Shown one piece after another: positions 8,408 to 17,248 of a stretch of 64,000 bases of DNA. The translations under genes and the position numbers were made by a program. Under the pieces are notes generated by a model. That model was given only the letters and a program-made list of their open reading frames with translations. It searched no databases and was not told the origin of the DNA. The stretch is from Fusibacillus kribbianus (lineage in GTDB: Bacteria > Bacillota > Clostridia > Lachnospirales > Lachnospiraceae): the NCBI RefSeq assembly GCF_030053595.1, contig NZ_JASGBQ010000009.1, positions 19,427 to 83,426 on the forward strand, written 5' to 3'. Position 1 is the stretch's first letter; each line of letters begins with the position of its first letter.

Positions 8408-10372
8408 TCAGCAGATCTCGGCTCCCGCAGGCATATCCTTCTCCGGTGTCATCAGGGCCAGATTGCCGTCAGCGTCCTCCGCGCAGAGGATCATTCCCTC
8501 AGAAAGGATCCCGGCCAGCTTGGCAGGCTTTAAGTTGGTGACGACCATCACCTTCTTGCCGACCATCTCCTCCGGCGTGTAATGGGACTTGATACCGGAC
8601 ACGATCTGACGCACCCGGCTTCCCACCTTCACCTGGGAGCAGAGCAGCTTTTTGGATTTCTTCACCGCCTCGCAGGCAATGATCTCGCCCACCTGGAACT
8701 GAAGCTTTCCGAAATCATCAATAGTGATCTCCGGCTTTGCCTCGATGTCGATGCCGCCATCCTTCTTCTCCTCGTCAGCTGCCTTCTCCTCGGGCGCTTT
8801 CCCGAACCGGGACGCCACATCCTGCAGCACCTCGTTCACATCAAGGCGGGCGAAGAGGATCTCCGGTTTTTCCACCACCTTGTTTCCGGAAGGATAAAGA
8901 CCGAAGTCTTTCATTTCCTCAAGGCTTCTCTTTGTTCCGTTGACCTGAGCCAGAATTTTCTTTGAGGTGGACGGCATAAAGGACTCCAGAAGGCTGGCTC
9001 CCATACAGATCCCCTCCACCAGATTGTAAAGCACCGTGGCCAGGCGGGGCTTCTTCGCCTCATCCTTCGCAAGGGCCCAGGGCATAGTCTCATCGATATA
9101 TTTATTGCAGCGCTTAAACAGCGTAAAGATCTCGCTGATAGCATCGGCCACACGAAGCTCGTTCATCTTGGCGTCTACCTTCTTCACGGTCTCCAGGGCC
9201 ACCGTCTTAAGCTCCTCATCCACGGGTTCGGTCACGCCTGTATTCTCCACAACGCCGCCGAAATACTTGTTGGACATGGAAATGGTCCTGTTGACCAGAT
9301 TGCCCAGCGTATTGGCCAGATCCGAGTTGAGACGCTCCACCATAAGCTCCCAGGAGATCACGCCGTCGTTGTCGAAGGGCATCTCATGAAGCACAAAATA
9401 ACGAACCGCGTCCACACCGAAATAATCCACCAGATCATCGGCGTAAAGCACATTTCCCTTGGACTTGCTCATCTTGCCGTCCCCCTGCAAAAGCCAGGGA
9501 TGACCGAATACCTGCCTGGGAAGAGGCAGGCCCAGAGCCATCAGGAAAATGGGCCAGTAAATGGTATGGAACCGGATGATGTCCTTTCCGATCAGATGCA
9601 GATCGGCAGGCCACAGCTTATGAAACTGCTCGCTGCTTTCGCCGTCACAGTCATAGCCGATGCCGGTAATGTAGTTGGTCAGGGCATCCAGCCATACATA
9701 AGTCACATGCTTCGGATCAAAGGACACGGGAATGCCCCACTTGAAGGAGGTTCTGGATACACACAGATCCTGCAGTCCGGGGAGCAGGAAATTGTTCATC
9801 ATCTCATTCTTCCTGGACACCGGCTGGATAAACTCCGGATGCTCATTGATGTAATCGATGAGCCTGGGAGCATATTTGCTCATTTTGAAGAAATACGCCT
9901 CCTCCTTCGCCGGCTGTACCTCCCGTCCGCAGTCGGGACATTTTCCATCCACCAGCTGGGACTCGGTGAAAAATGACTCGCAGGGCGTACAGTAAAGGCC
10001 CTCATAGTAGCCCTTATAAATGTCTCCCTGATCATAAAGCTTTTTGAAGATCTTCTGTACCTGGGCCTCATGATCAGCGTCGGTGGTACGGATAAACTTG
10101 TCATAGGAGGTGTCCATCAGATCCCAGATCCGCTTGATCTCTCCGGCCACCTGATCCACGAACTCCTTGGGAGTCACGCCTGCCTCCGCAGCCTTCAGCT
10201 CGATCTTCTGTCCATGCTCATCCGTTCCGGTCTGAAAAAACACATCATAGCCCTGCTCTCTTCTGTAGCGGGCAATGCTGTCTGCCAGAACGATCTCGTA
10301 GGTGTTGCCGATATGCGGCTTGCCAGAAGTATAGGCAATGGCCGTTGTCATATAATAAGGTTTTTTTGCCAT
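8408..10372 (-). CDS. metG: Methionyl-tRNA synthetase
   Basis: 654 residues, full length. It charges tRNA-Met in the cytosol. The class I signatures are both present: the HIGH equivalent in SGKPHIGNTYEIVLAD near residue 17 and KMSKSKGN near residue 300. A zinc-knuckle region with CTPCESF and CPDCGRE follows the first half of the Rossmann fold. The last 110 residues form the tRNA-binding (EMAP II/Trbp111-like) domain, preceded by a Lys/Glu-rich linker. No T-box motif is seen in the short leader. Confidence 0.97.
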   Translation of the reverse strand: MAKKPYYMTTAIAYTSGKPHIGNTYEIVLADSIARYRREQGYDVFFQTGTDEHGQKIELKAAEAGVTPKEFVDQVAGEIKRIWDLMDTSYDKFIRTTDADHEAQVQKIFKKLYDQGDIYKGYYEGLYCTPCESFFTESQLVDGKCPDCGREVQPAKEEAYFFKMSKYAPRLIDYINEHPEFIQPVSRKNEMMNNFLLPGLQDLCVSRTSFKWGIPVSFDPKHVTYVWLDALTNYITGIGYDCDGESSEQFHKLWPADLHLIGKDIIRFHTIYWPIFLMALGLPLPRQVFGHPWLLQGDGKMSKSKGNVLYADDLVDYFGVDAVRYFVLHEMPFDNDGVISWELMVERLNSDLANTLGNLVNRTISMSNKYFGGVVENTGVTEPVDEELKTVALETVKKVDAKMNELRVADAISEIFTLFKRCNKYIDETMPWALAKDEAKKPRLATVLYNLVEGICMGASLLESFMPSTSKKILAQVNGTKRSLEEMKDFGLYPSGNKVVEKPEILFARLDVNEVLQDVASRFGKAPEEKAADEEKKDGGIDIEAKPEITIDDFGKLQFQVGEIIACEAVKKSKKLLCSQVKVGSRVRQIVSGIKSHYTPEEMVGKKVMVVTNLKPAKLAGILSEGMILCAEDADGNLALMTPEKDMPAGAEIC

Positions 10373-10429
10373 CTTCGTCCCTCCGTATTTAAAGGATCCC
10401 TCTTTCGGGAATTCCGCTTCTAAACCTTG

Positions 10430-10458
10430 ATTATAGTATATTTAATCCCCAAAGTAAA
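10430..10458 (-). promoter_or_regulatory. metG promoter
   Basis: TTTACT and TATAAT with a 17-bp spacer on the minus strand, about 60 bp upstream of the metG ATG. Confidence 0.75.
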
Positions 10459-10464
10459 GGATAA

Positions 10465-10494
10465 TTGGACATTTCAGGTGCCATCCTTTATAAT
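10465..10494 (+). promoter_or_regulatory. Promoter of the DUF885 lipoprotein gene
   Basis: TTGGAC and TATAAT with an 18-bp spacer on the plus strand, back to back with the metG promoter and 69 bp before the ATG. Confidence 0.75.
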
Positions 10495-10563
10495 GAAAAT
10501 AACCGGACTATTCCGTCCGGCCGGCGAATATCTTTACAAAAGCACAATCACGAGGAGGACCTT

Positions 10564-12342
10564 ATGAAAAAACGACTCACCCGCCTGCTGGCGCTTTTGA
10601 TGGCAGTCATACTGTTCCCCGGCGGATGCGGGACGGCTCCAAAAAACCAGGAGGAAAGCGGAGGGCAGGATGAGCATGCCCGTTTCGAGGAATTTTCAGA
10701 GCAATTATTCCGGGATGAGCTTCTGACAAACACCCTCAACCAGCATTATACACTGGCCTATCCGGAAAATTACGGGATCACCGATTACGAAGTGGCTCTC
10801 CCGGCTGTCAGCCTTTCCAACGAACAGGAAAGCATCGAAGAAGCCCGCAGCGTTCTGGAAGAGCTTGCCTCCTTTGATTACGATGCCCTCACGGAGGACG
10901 ACAGGCTCACCTACGACGTTTTAAAGGAATATCTGGAGACCGCCCAGGAGCGCGGGGATTTTTATTATCTCTACGAACCCTTCTCTCCTATCATGGGCTT
11001 TCAGAGCGACATGGCCTTCGCGCTGTCCGAATACACCTTCCGCCGGGAACGGGACGTGCAGGATTATCTGGAGCTCCTGGAGCTTCTTCCCACCTATATA
11101 GAGTCCCTCATTACCCTGGAGAAGGAACGGGCTGCAAGAGGACTGGCCATGCCGGATTCTGTCATTGACGAAGTCATTGACAGCGTTCAGGAGCTACTAA
11201 ATTCGGGAACGGATAATATTTATTTCACTTCCTTTGAGGAACGTCTGGAAACACTCAGTGAGCTTTCCGACCAGCAGAAGCAGGAATATACCGCCCGCAA
11301 CCGGAAGCTCATTGACGAACAGCTCCTTCCTGCCTACAAGAAGATCGTCCTCTGTCTTAAGGGCGTCCGCGGCACCTGCAAAAAGCCTCAGGGCCTCTGC
11401 TGCACAGAAAACGGAAATGAATATTACGCATACCTTTTGAAAAGCACGGTCGGCTCCGGTCATTCCCCCGAAGAACTTCTCTCTCTTCTGGAGGATCAGA
11501 TCTCAAAGGAAATGACCGAATTGATGACCCTCCTGACACAAAATCCGGAGCTTCTGGACACCATCGACGACAGCATTCCCGAAGACCGTACTCCGGAGGA
11601 GATCCTGGATTATCTGAAGGAAGCCATTAAAGAGGATTATCCCGAGCTTCCTGTGGATGCCTCCTACCAGATCAAATACGTTCCGGAATATATGGAGGAG
11701 AGCACAAGCCCGGCCTTTTATATGACACCTCCCATGGATCTGCCCGGGGAAAACACGATCTACATCAACAAGCGCCAGACCGGCGAAAGTTCCCTGTTCT
11801 CGACTCTGGCCCACGAAAGCTATCCGGGACACCTGTATCAGACAGTTTATGCCTCCGCCACTCTGGAAAATCCTCTTCGGTTCCTGTTAAACTACCTGGG
11901 ATACTCCGAGGGCTGGGGACTTTATGTGGAGCATGAAGCCTATGCCCTGAACACAAACCTGACAGATCAGTCGGAGGCCATGGCAGAGTTCTACCGGATC
12001 AATTCCTCTATTACCATCGCCATACACGCCCTTCTCGATCTGAAGATTCACTACGAGGGCTGTTCACTGGAAGAAGCAAGTGAGATCATCGCCATGTATT
12101 TCGGTGACCAGGGGGAGGAATTCTGCCAGACCCTTTATAACACGATCGTCAGCGAGCCCGCCTATTATCTCAAATATTATGTGGGTTACCTGGAATTTCT
12201 CCTGCTCCGGGAAAAGGCGGAGGCAAAGCTGGAAAGCGCCTTTGATCTGAAGGAATTCCACAAATTCCTGCTGGATATGGGCCCCTGCTCCTTCCCGATG
12301 CTTGACCGCTATATGGAAAAATGGATGGAAGTGCAGAAGTAA
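10564..12342 (+). CDS. DUF885-family lipoprotein, putative metallopeptidase
   Basis: 592 residues. The N-terminus is a lipoprotein signal peptide (MKKRLTRLLALLMAV, lipobox ending GGC at about residue 20), so the protein should be anchored outside the membrane. The rest matches DUF885, a family related to gluzincin-type carboxypeptidases; the catalytic-looking HESYPGHLYQT occurs near residue 420 and a downstream SEGWGLYVEHEA carries the third candidate zinc ligand. The start ATG follows GAGGAGG at the right distance. It is one of the few plus-strand genes and stands alone. A role in peptide breakdown is inferred. Confidence 0.85.
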   Translation: MKKRLTRLLALLMAVILFPGGCGTAPKNQEESGGQDEHARFEEFSEQLFRDELLTNTLNQHYTLAYPENYGITDYEVALPAVSLSNEQESIEEARSVLEELASFDYDALTEDDRLTYDVLKEYLETAQERGDFYYLYEPFSPIMGFQSDMAFALSEYTFRRERDVQDYLELLELLPTYIESLITLEKERAARGLAMPDSVIDEVIDSVQELLNSGTDNIYFTSFEERLETLSELSDQQKQEYTARNRKLIDEQLLPAYKKIVLCLKGVRGTCKKPQGLCCTENGNEYYAYLLKSTVGSGHSPEELLSLLEDQISKEMTELMTLLTQNPELLDTIDDSIPEDRTPEEILDYLKEAIKEDYPELPVDASYQIKYVPEYMEESTSPAFYMTPPMDLPGENTIYINKRQTGESSLFSTLAHESYPGHLYQTVYASATLENPLRFLLNYLGYSEGWGLYVEHEAYALNTNLTDQSEAMAEFYRINSSITIAIHALLDLKIHYEGCSLEEASEIIAMYFGDQGEEFCQTLYNTIVSEPAYYLKYYVGYLEFLLLREKAEAKLESAFDLKEFHKFLLDMGPCSFPMLDRYMEKWMEVQK

Positions 12343-12391
12343 GCAGCGATCCGCCCGGGAACAAACGATCACACCTGTCGTGAAAAAGTCC

Positions 12392-13045
12392 TTAAACACC
12401 GACCTTTCTGATTTTCAGAAGAGACTGAACCGTTATGATAATAATGACAGCCAGTATTCCTGCGCTTGTCCACGCTGATAATGTTTGCATCCGATCATTC
12501 ATCCCGCCATTTGCGGCAATCAAGGTGTTTTGTAATGTCAAAACTGCGGCCAGGGAATCTATCATGTTTATTGTCCTGAGTTCGGCTAATACATTTGCAT
12601 TATGCCTTGATTTCCTATAATGGATGATGCTCATGGCAACGCGATACGTTGTATAAGCTGCCATTGCGATTGCCGGAATCAGTCCGTATGTGCAGCTTCG
12701 TCCGCCGGCGACCATTACCGCAGCAGGGACGACCAGCGATATGTTCATCAGTATCAATACCATGTGTGCAGCAAAGCAGGCCTTCCGGCGATGTGCCGCA
12801 CCTCGTTCATGACGGCCGGCAGCTTCTTTTCTGTACAAAGAAACGATGATAACCCGGACCATCGCAAGGAGAAAGTAATACACACAGATCGAGCCATTCC
12901 ATAACGAACGGTATACAATTCCGAGCACGCCGTTATATAACGAAAAGGCAAATCCTATCAGTATGGAAAAAACAGAAAACGTCACTTTTTCAAGCAGGCA
13001 GTCTTTCTTCTGTATTCCCATGAACTGCTTTAATTGTTCACGCAT
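12392..13045 (-). CDS. Hypothetical integral membrane protein
   Basis: 217 residues with about five hydrophobic segments (near 25-45, 50-70, 90-112, 120-140 and 190-208). Segments are connected by short basic loops. I do not recognise a family with known function. It starts four bases after the stop of the TetR gene, so it is part of a TetR-controlled transcript together with another small membrane protein. Confidence 0.7.
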   Translation of the reverse strand: MREQLKQFMGIQKKDCLLEKVTFSVFSILIGFAFSLYNGVLGIVYRSLWNGSICVYYFLLAMVRVIIVSLYRKEAAGRHERGAAHRRKACFAAHMVLILMNISLVVPAAVMVAGGRSCTYGLIPAIAMAAYTTYRVAMSIIHYRKSRHNANVLAELRTINMIDSLAAVLTLQNTLIAANGGMNDRMQTLSAWTSAGILAVIIIITVQSLLKIRKVGV

Positions 13046-13049
13046 ATGC

Positions 13050-13661
13050 TTATTCTCCGCATTGCAGATGCCACTGTTCCTTGTCGGGTCGTATGCATCG
13101 AATCATAACACCTTCAATTTTTTCAATCGGATCCTCGCAGTTTCGCTTTATCCATTCCTGAACGATCGCTTTGCATCCGTGAATATAAAAACTGATCCAG
13201 TATGATTGCTCCTCCTCCGGGATCTGAAAGCGCTTCATAATAGGCTTAAGCACATACTCGGAAATACCTTCAAGCTGTTTTTCCGCCTGCATACATACCG
13301 GATTCTTAAATGCCGCCCGATAAACCGATTTGTGCTCTTTTATAAAGGAGAGATACGGTCTGAGGTATTCTGGATTGATAAGGACAAGTTCGTTCAGAGG
13401 CGCGCTGTGAATACTCGGAATAAACTGATCCGGTGCAACAGAAAACTGCTTAAGAAACTGCTCGTTGTAGTATTCCATTGTTTCCGTTAACAAATCATCT
13501 ACTGTCTCATAATGCAAATAAAAAGTGGATCTGTTTACACCTGCTTTTGCACATATTTCTTTTACCGTGATGTACTCAAAATCCTTAACTTCCAGAAGTT
13601 TCATCAGTGCCTCGTCCATGAGAAGGGCAGTATTGAAGTATTTGCTTTCTGACTTATTCAT
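13050..13661 (-). CDS. TetR/AcrR-family transcriptional regulator
   Basis: 203 residues. The N-terminal HTH is typical of TetR proteins (YITVKEICAKAGVNRSTFYLHYETVDDLL, given here only as the region of residues 30-58, with the conserved TFYLHY). The C-terminal ligand domain is all-helical and not informative about the ligand. It lies between two small membrane-protein genes in one transcript, and probably represses that unit. Confidence 0.88.
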   Translation of the reverse strand: MNKSESKYFNTALLMDEALMKLLEVKDFEYITVKEICAKAGVNRSTFYLHYETVDDLLTETMEYYNEQFLKQFSVAPDQFIPSIHSAPLNELVLINPEYLRPYLSFIKEHKSVYRAAFKNPVCMQAEKQLEGISEYVLKPIMKRFQIPEEEQSYWISFYIHGCKAIVQEWIKRNCEDPIEKIEGVMIRCIRPDKEQWHLQCGE

Positions 13662-13685
13662 TTCCTGAATACCGCCTTTTTCGTT

Positions 13686-14045
13686 TTATTCTGTGGTTTC
13701 GCTGATATCTTTTGCCAGCTCCATGATTTCAAATGCGTATTTCTTCTTGCCGGATTCAAGCAATTTCCTGTAAATCGGATAATTGATGCTGACGCCAATG
13801 ATTCCGATAATGCCCACGATAATACCGACGATCATCATCGAAGTGGAGCCGTTGCCGATAACCTTCATAGAAAGGCACATTCCTGTTCCCAACACCAGCG
13901 ACATAATCACTCCAAAAGAATAGGCAAAAATATTCGCCGGGCTTTTCGCCTTCCTGTCCAATTTCTTCAATGCCACAACCTTTGACGCCTTTTTGGGTGC
14001 ATACTCGTTTGCAATTGCTTCTGCAAAAATCTTATCTGTATTCAT
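13686..14045 (-). CDS. Small two-TM hypothetical protein
   Basis: 119 residues: a charged N-terminus (MNTDKIFAEAIANEYAPKK), two membrane segments (about 42-60 and 68-90) and a short cytosolic tail. The ATG at 14045 follows GGAGG at eight bases; a TTG further up in frame is less likely. First gene of the TetR unit. Function unknown. Confidence 0.7.
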   Translation of the reverse strand: MNTDKIFAEAIANEYAPKKASKVVALKKLDRKAKSPANIFAYSFGVIMSLVLGTGMCLSMKVIGNGSTSMMIVGIIVGIIGIIGVSINYPIYRKLLESGKKKYAFEIMELAKDISETTE

Positions 14046-14092
14046 GGTCCGATCCTCCAAATAATTTGTCTTTTACCAGATAGGTCATTATG

Positions 14093-14116
14093 CAGCTGAC
14101 TTACCTGACAGCTTCA
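14093..14116 (-). promoter_or_regulatory. Candidate TetR operator
   Basis: Imperfect dyad with AGCTG and CAGCT arms around TCAGGTAAGT, placed just downstream of a TATAAT box (14117-14124 region) and upstream of the first gene of the TetR unit. Position and symmetry fit an autoregulatory site; no consensus was available for comparison. Confidence 0.35.
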
Positions 14117-14124
14117 TTATAGCG

Positions 14125-14383
14125 GTCATCAGAAACAAACGGAACGACAGCTTTTTATTCTTGTGTCTATTTCAGGCTTCGATACACTAAGAGCAGTTTT
14201 TGAATTTATGCTGTATTGTTGAGATACCCCCATCACAATAATAAACATAAACCTCCAAACCGAGTAATTTTATCTTACATCAGTTCAGAGGTTTACGCAT
14301 TCTGCAATTTGCAGATATCCATTCCCAAAGGCAAATGGGTCATGTTATTCAAAAATAAAGCTCCTGTACCATTACCTCCTGCG
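14125..14383. other. Non-coding interval between the DUF4353 gene and the TetR unit
   Basis: AT-rich sequence without a convincing reading frame. It holds a 15-bp odd palindrome (TCTGCAATTTGCAGA, around 14299-14313) and a TATAAT box near 14120 for the TetR unit. No clear terminator for either neighbour was seen. Confidence 0.4.
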
Positions 14384-16543
14384 TTACTGCATCTTCTTTC
14401 CTGCTCCCGGAGCCCGCATACCTCCGGAGCCGCCCATTCCTCCGGCTGACGCTGCTCCCGTATCATCGACAACCGTGACCGTGTCCGTCACGTCAATATC
14501 GCAGAGCTTCTCCCGACCGCTGTACAGAGAATACATCTTTCCAGTCTCAATGCCTGCTGCAGAAAAACTGATGCTCTGATACTCCTTATCAGGTGCCCAG
14601 GAAATCACCACATTGCCGTCAGCATCCCGCAAAGAAGCCTCGGTCCCTGCCGCCTGAGTCTGGGAATACAGAACGGTCACGCTGTTCTGAGCCGATGAGG
14701 AATCCGGAGTCTGAAGCATTCCCTGGTTTCCCGCCAGTACAAGCGTTCCTCCGTCCACCCTGCAGCCGGTTCCATAATCAAGGCTGCCGTTCCCGCTGTC
14801 TGTCGGCCCGCTCACATAAACCTCACCGCCGGTCATCTCAATGTCTCCGTTGGAATCCAGACCGTCGCCCCGTGCATTGACGTGGAGCGTTCCGCCGGTT
14901 ATCACAAGCCTGCATGCTGACATGGTTTCTCCGGCTGCATTGACGCCGTCATCGCTGGCCGTCACTGCTGCCTCGCCGCCGGAAAGCTCTACCACCTGGC
15001 CCTCCAGCCCCTCGTAGCTCTCTTCAATAACAAGGATTCCTCCGCTGATGGAAAGTGTTCCGTCCGCATGAATTCCGTCATCTCCCGTTTTTATGGTAAA
15101 GCTTCCGCCGCTGACGGAAATATCTCCGTTGGAATGGAAGCCGTCATCGGCACTGTCAATGGTTCCTGTACCGCCCTTCACCTCCAGAAGCAGGCCTGCC
15201 TTCATGGCCTTCTTGCTGTCACTTGCGTCCGTATCGGCCTCCACTTCATTTTCCTCTGTTTCCACCGCATCGGTGTCCGAAGAAATCTCCAATGCAGCCG
15301 GCTCCAAATCATCATCTGAAACTTCCGGCATTTCTCCATTTTCCGGCTTCATCAGTATTTCTCCGTTCTCCGGCATCTCAGGTACCTCTGCGCCATCCGG
15401 CATCGAGGGCACTTCTGCGCCATCCGGCATCGAAGGCATCTCTCCGCCCATCTGACCTCTTCCGCCGAAGTATCCTTTTCCTCCAAAGCCGTTCGGATCT
15501 CTGGCTCCGCTCTTTTCGCCGAAGCCTCCCGCATCTGTATGGGCTGCAGCATTCTCACTTCCTCCTCCGGCCGTGATCCGGAAAGTCCCGCTTTCTGCCG
15601 TCAATACGGTTTCTGCCTGAATGCCGTCTCCCTCCGCCTGAATATCGAAGTCACTCTCCTCCAGATAAATCCAGCCGCTGTCATTGTCCGTATCGTTGCT
15701 GGACTTGATTCCGTCTGAAGCAGCCGTTACCGTACAGCTGCTTCCCAGGATGATCACTGCGTCCTTGCCGCGTATGCCGTCATTGGCACTGTTCACCGTG
15801 CAGGAAGCGCCTGTGATCACAAGCATATCCTTCGCATTGATCCCGTGATTGAACGAAGCATTGACGGTCAGGCTTCCGGTCCCGTTGATCACCAGATCAT
15901 TTTTGCAGAACAGCGCCGCATTGGGCTCTTCCTTTTCCGCATCATCATAGGTGTAGGCGCTTCCGTCAGTCAGAATATTTTCACTGCCCTCTGCCAGCGT
16001 CACCGTCAGCTTTCCGGCCAGACGTCCGTTTAAGGGTGCACTGTCACTGCAGGTAATCGTTACCCCGTTCAGTATCAGGCGGACCTCCGTATCCTTGTCG
16101 GTATCCACCACCAGTGTGCCGTCATCCAGACTTCCCTCCACCAGGTACGTTCCCCCCTGGGTAATGGTCACCGTAGTTTCGTCCACCTGGACGCCCTGAC
16201 CGTTGACGGAGGCACTGTTTCCGGAAAGGGTGATGCTGGCCGTAAAGGTTTCCTCCGACCAGTCCTTTCCTGCCTCAAGCTCCACCCGTGCAGCCTCCAC
16301 CGCTTCGGCGATCACTCCCTGATCGACGGCCTGAGCACTGCCGGCCGTGGTTACGACTCCGGTTCCTCCGCTGCTTTCGGAGGCTGTGCTGTCCGTTCCC
16401 GCTGAACTGCTGCCGCTTCCGGCTTCGGCTGAGCTTCCTCCCGCCGTCGGGCCGCTTCCTGCGCTGCCGCAGCCGACTGCGCCTGCAAGCATCAGAAGTA
16501 TCATCAAATAAGCGGCAAAAACCGCTCCTTTTTTCCTTATCAT
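14384..16543 (-). CDS. DUF4353-type secreted lipoprotein with beta-helix repeats
   Basis: 719 residues. It starts with a lipoprotein signal (lipobox AVGCG near residue 25) and a Ser/Gly linker. Two long regions consist of short repeats of the form G-D-G-I-x-A/S with S-G-G-x-(F/L)-x-I, typical of a right-handed parallel beta-helix; this matches the carbohydrate-binding DUF4353 proteins of Clostridia. Between them lies a Gly-rich then Met/Pro/Glu-rich segment with repeated PSMPDGAEVP units (about residues 345-420). Likely a surface protein that binds glycans; the ligand is not known. Divergent from the PH-domain gene. Confidence 0.75.
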   Translation of the reverse strand: MIRKKGAVFAAYLMILLMLAGAVGCGSAGSGPTAGGSSAEAGSGSSSAGTDSTASESSGGTGVVTTAGSAQAVDQGVIAEAVEAARVELEAGKDWSEETFTASITLSGNSASVNGQGVQVDETTVTITQGGTYLVEGSLDDGTLVVDTDKDTEVRLILNGVTITCSDSAPLNGRLAGKLTVTLAEGSENILTDGSAYTYDDAEKEEPNAALFCKNDLVINGTGSLTVNASFNHGINAKDMLVITGASCTVNSANDGIRGKDAVIILGSSCTVTAASDGIKSSNDTDNDSGWIYLEESDFDIQAEGDGIQAETVLTAESGTFRITAGGGSENAAAHTDAGGFGEKSGARDPNGFGGKGYFGGRGQMGGEMPSMPDGAEVPSMPDGAEVPEMPENGEILMKPENGEMPEVSDDDLEPAALEISSDTDAVETEENEVEADTDASDSKKAMKAGLLLEVKGGTGTIDSADDGFHSNGDISVSGGSFTIKTGDDGIHADGTLSISGGILVIEESYEGLEGQVVELSGGEAAVTASDDGVNAAGETMSACRLVITGGTLHVNARGDGLDSNGDIEMTGGEVYVSGPTDSGNGSLDYGTGCRVDGGTLVLAGNQGMLQTPDSSSAQNSVTVLYSQTQAAGTEASLRDADGNVVISWAPDKEYQSISFSAAGIETGKMYSLYSGREKLCDIDVTDTVTVVDDTGAASAGGMGGSGGMRAPGAGKKMQ

Positions 16544-16737
16544 AAACTCTCCTTTCCGCAGATATCTGCAGCTTTCTGATTCTGCTGAGAATTATAACAG
16601 GAAAACCTTAAATTTCCCTGAAACAGATGCGCAGCCGGCGAAAATATGCTATGATGAAGGCAGCATCGTTGAACAGAGGCAGCACGGTCACCTGGTTCAC
16701 CGACGATAATATCCGTCTGAAAAGAAAGGAGATTCCC

Positions 16738-17148
16738 ATGGAAAAACAGACCAACGAACTTTGGAAAGATCGCAAGCATTTTTTATGGTTTCCCTTCAGC
16801 TTTACCAAATACCGCATTGCAAATAACCGGCTGTACTGTCAGCACGGATTTTTCCGTCAGCAGGAGCATGAATGTCTTCTGTACCGTATTCTGGACATTT
16901 CTCTGACCCGCTCCTTCGGGAACCGGATCTGCGGCACCGGAACCATTACCCTGAGGACCACCGATTCTTCCGACCCTCTGCTGCTCTTAAAAAACATCAA
17001 GAACAGCCGGGCTGTCAAGGAAATGCTCAGCGATCTCATTGAAGAGGCCCGCACCCAGAAGGGCATTACCGGCCGTGAGATTCTCGCCAACAACTATGTG
17101 GCTGACACAGACGGCGACGGTGATGTGGATATTGATGATTATTTATGA
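16738..17148 (+). CDS. PH-like domain protein with a C-terminal EF-hand-like loop
   Basis: 136 residues. The core has the beta-strand pattern of bacterial PH (bPH2/YdbS-like) domains: YRIANNRLYCQHGFF, then LYRILDISLTRSF and GTITLRTTD, then a helix. No membrane segment is seen, unlike many relatives. The last 14 residues, DTDGDGDVDIDDYL, match a calcium-binding EF-hand or dockerin-type loop, with Asp at positions 1, 3, 5 and 12. The ATG at 16738 follows AAGGAG. Flanked by divergent and convergent genes, so it is monocistronic. Confidence 0.75.
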   Translation: MEKQTNELWKDRKHFLWFPFSFTKYRIANNRLYCQHGFFRQQEHECLLYRILDISLTRSFGNRICGTGTITLRTTDSSDPLLLLKNIKNSRAVKEMLSDLIEEARTQKGITGREILANNYVADTDGDGDVDIDDYL

Positions 17149-17167
17149 GGGTATACTAATACAACTG

Positions 17168-17216
17168 AATCCGCCGCCGGGATCCTCTCCGAAAAAAGGT
17201 TCCCGACGGCGGATTT
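17168..17216. terminator. Bidirectional hairpin between convergent genes
   Basis: AATCCGCCG and CGGCGGATT arms between the PH-domain gene and the M28 peptidase gene; the T-runs on both sides are short. Confidence 0.6.
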
Positions 17217-17248
17217 ATGTTTCTGTCACATAAGTTTCTTTCCTGCAC

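Noticed and set aside
10373..10563. T-box or riboswitch in front of metG
   Set aside because: The leader is only about 60 nt after the -10 box, and no T-box core or specifier stem was found.
14216..14449. A 77-codon plus-strand frame upstream of and into the DUF4353 gene
   Set aside because: No ribosome site, atypical composition, and half of it is antisense to a real gene.
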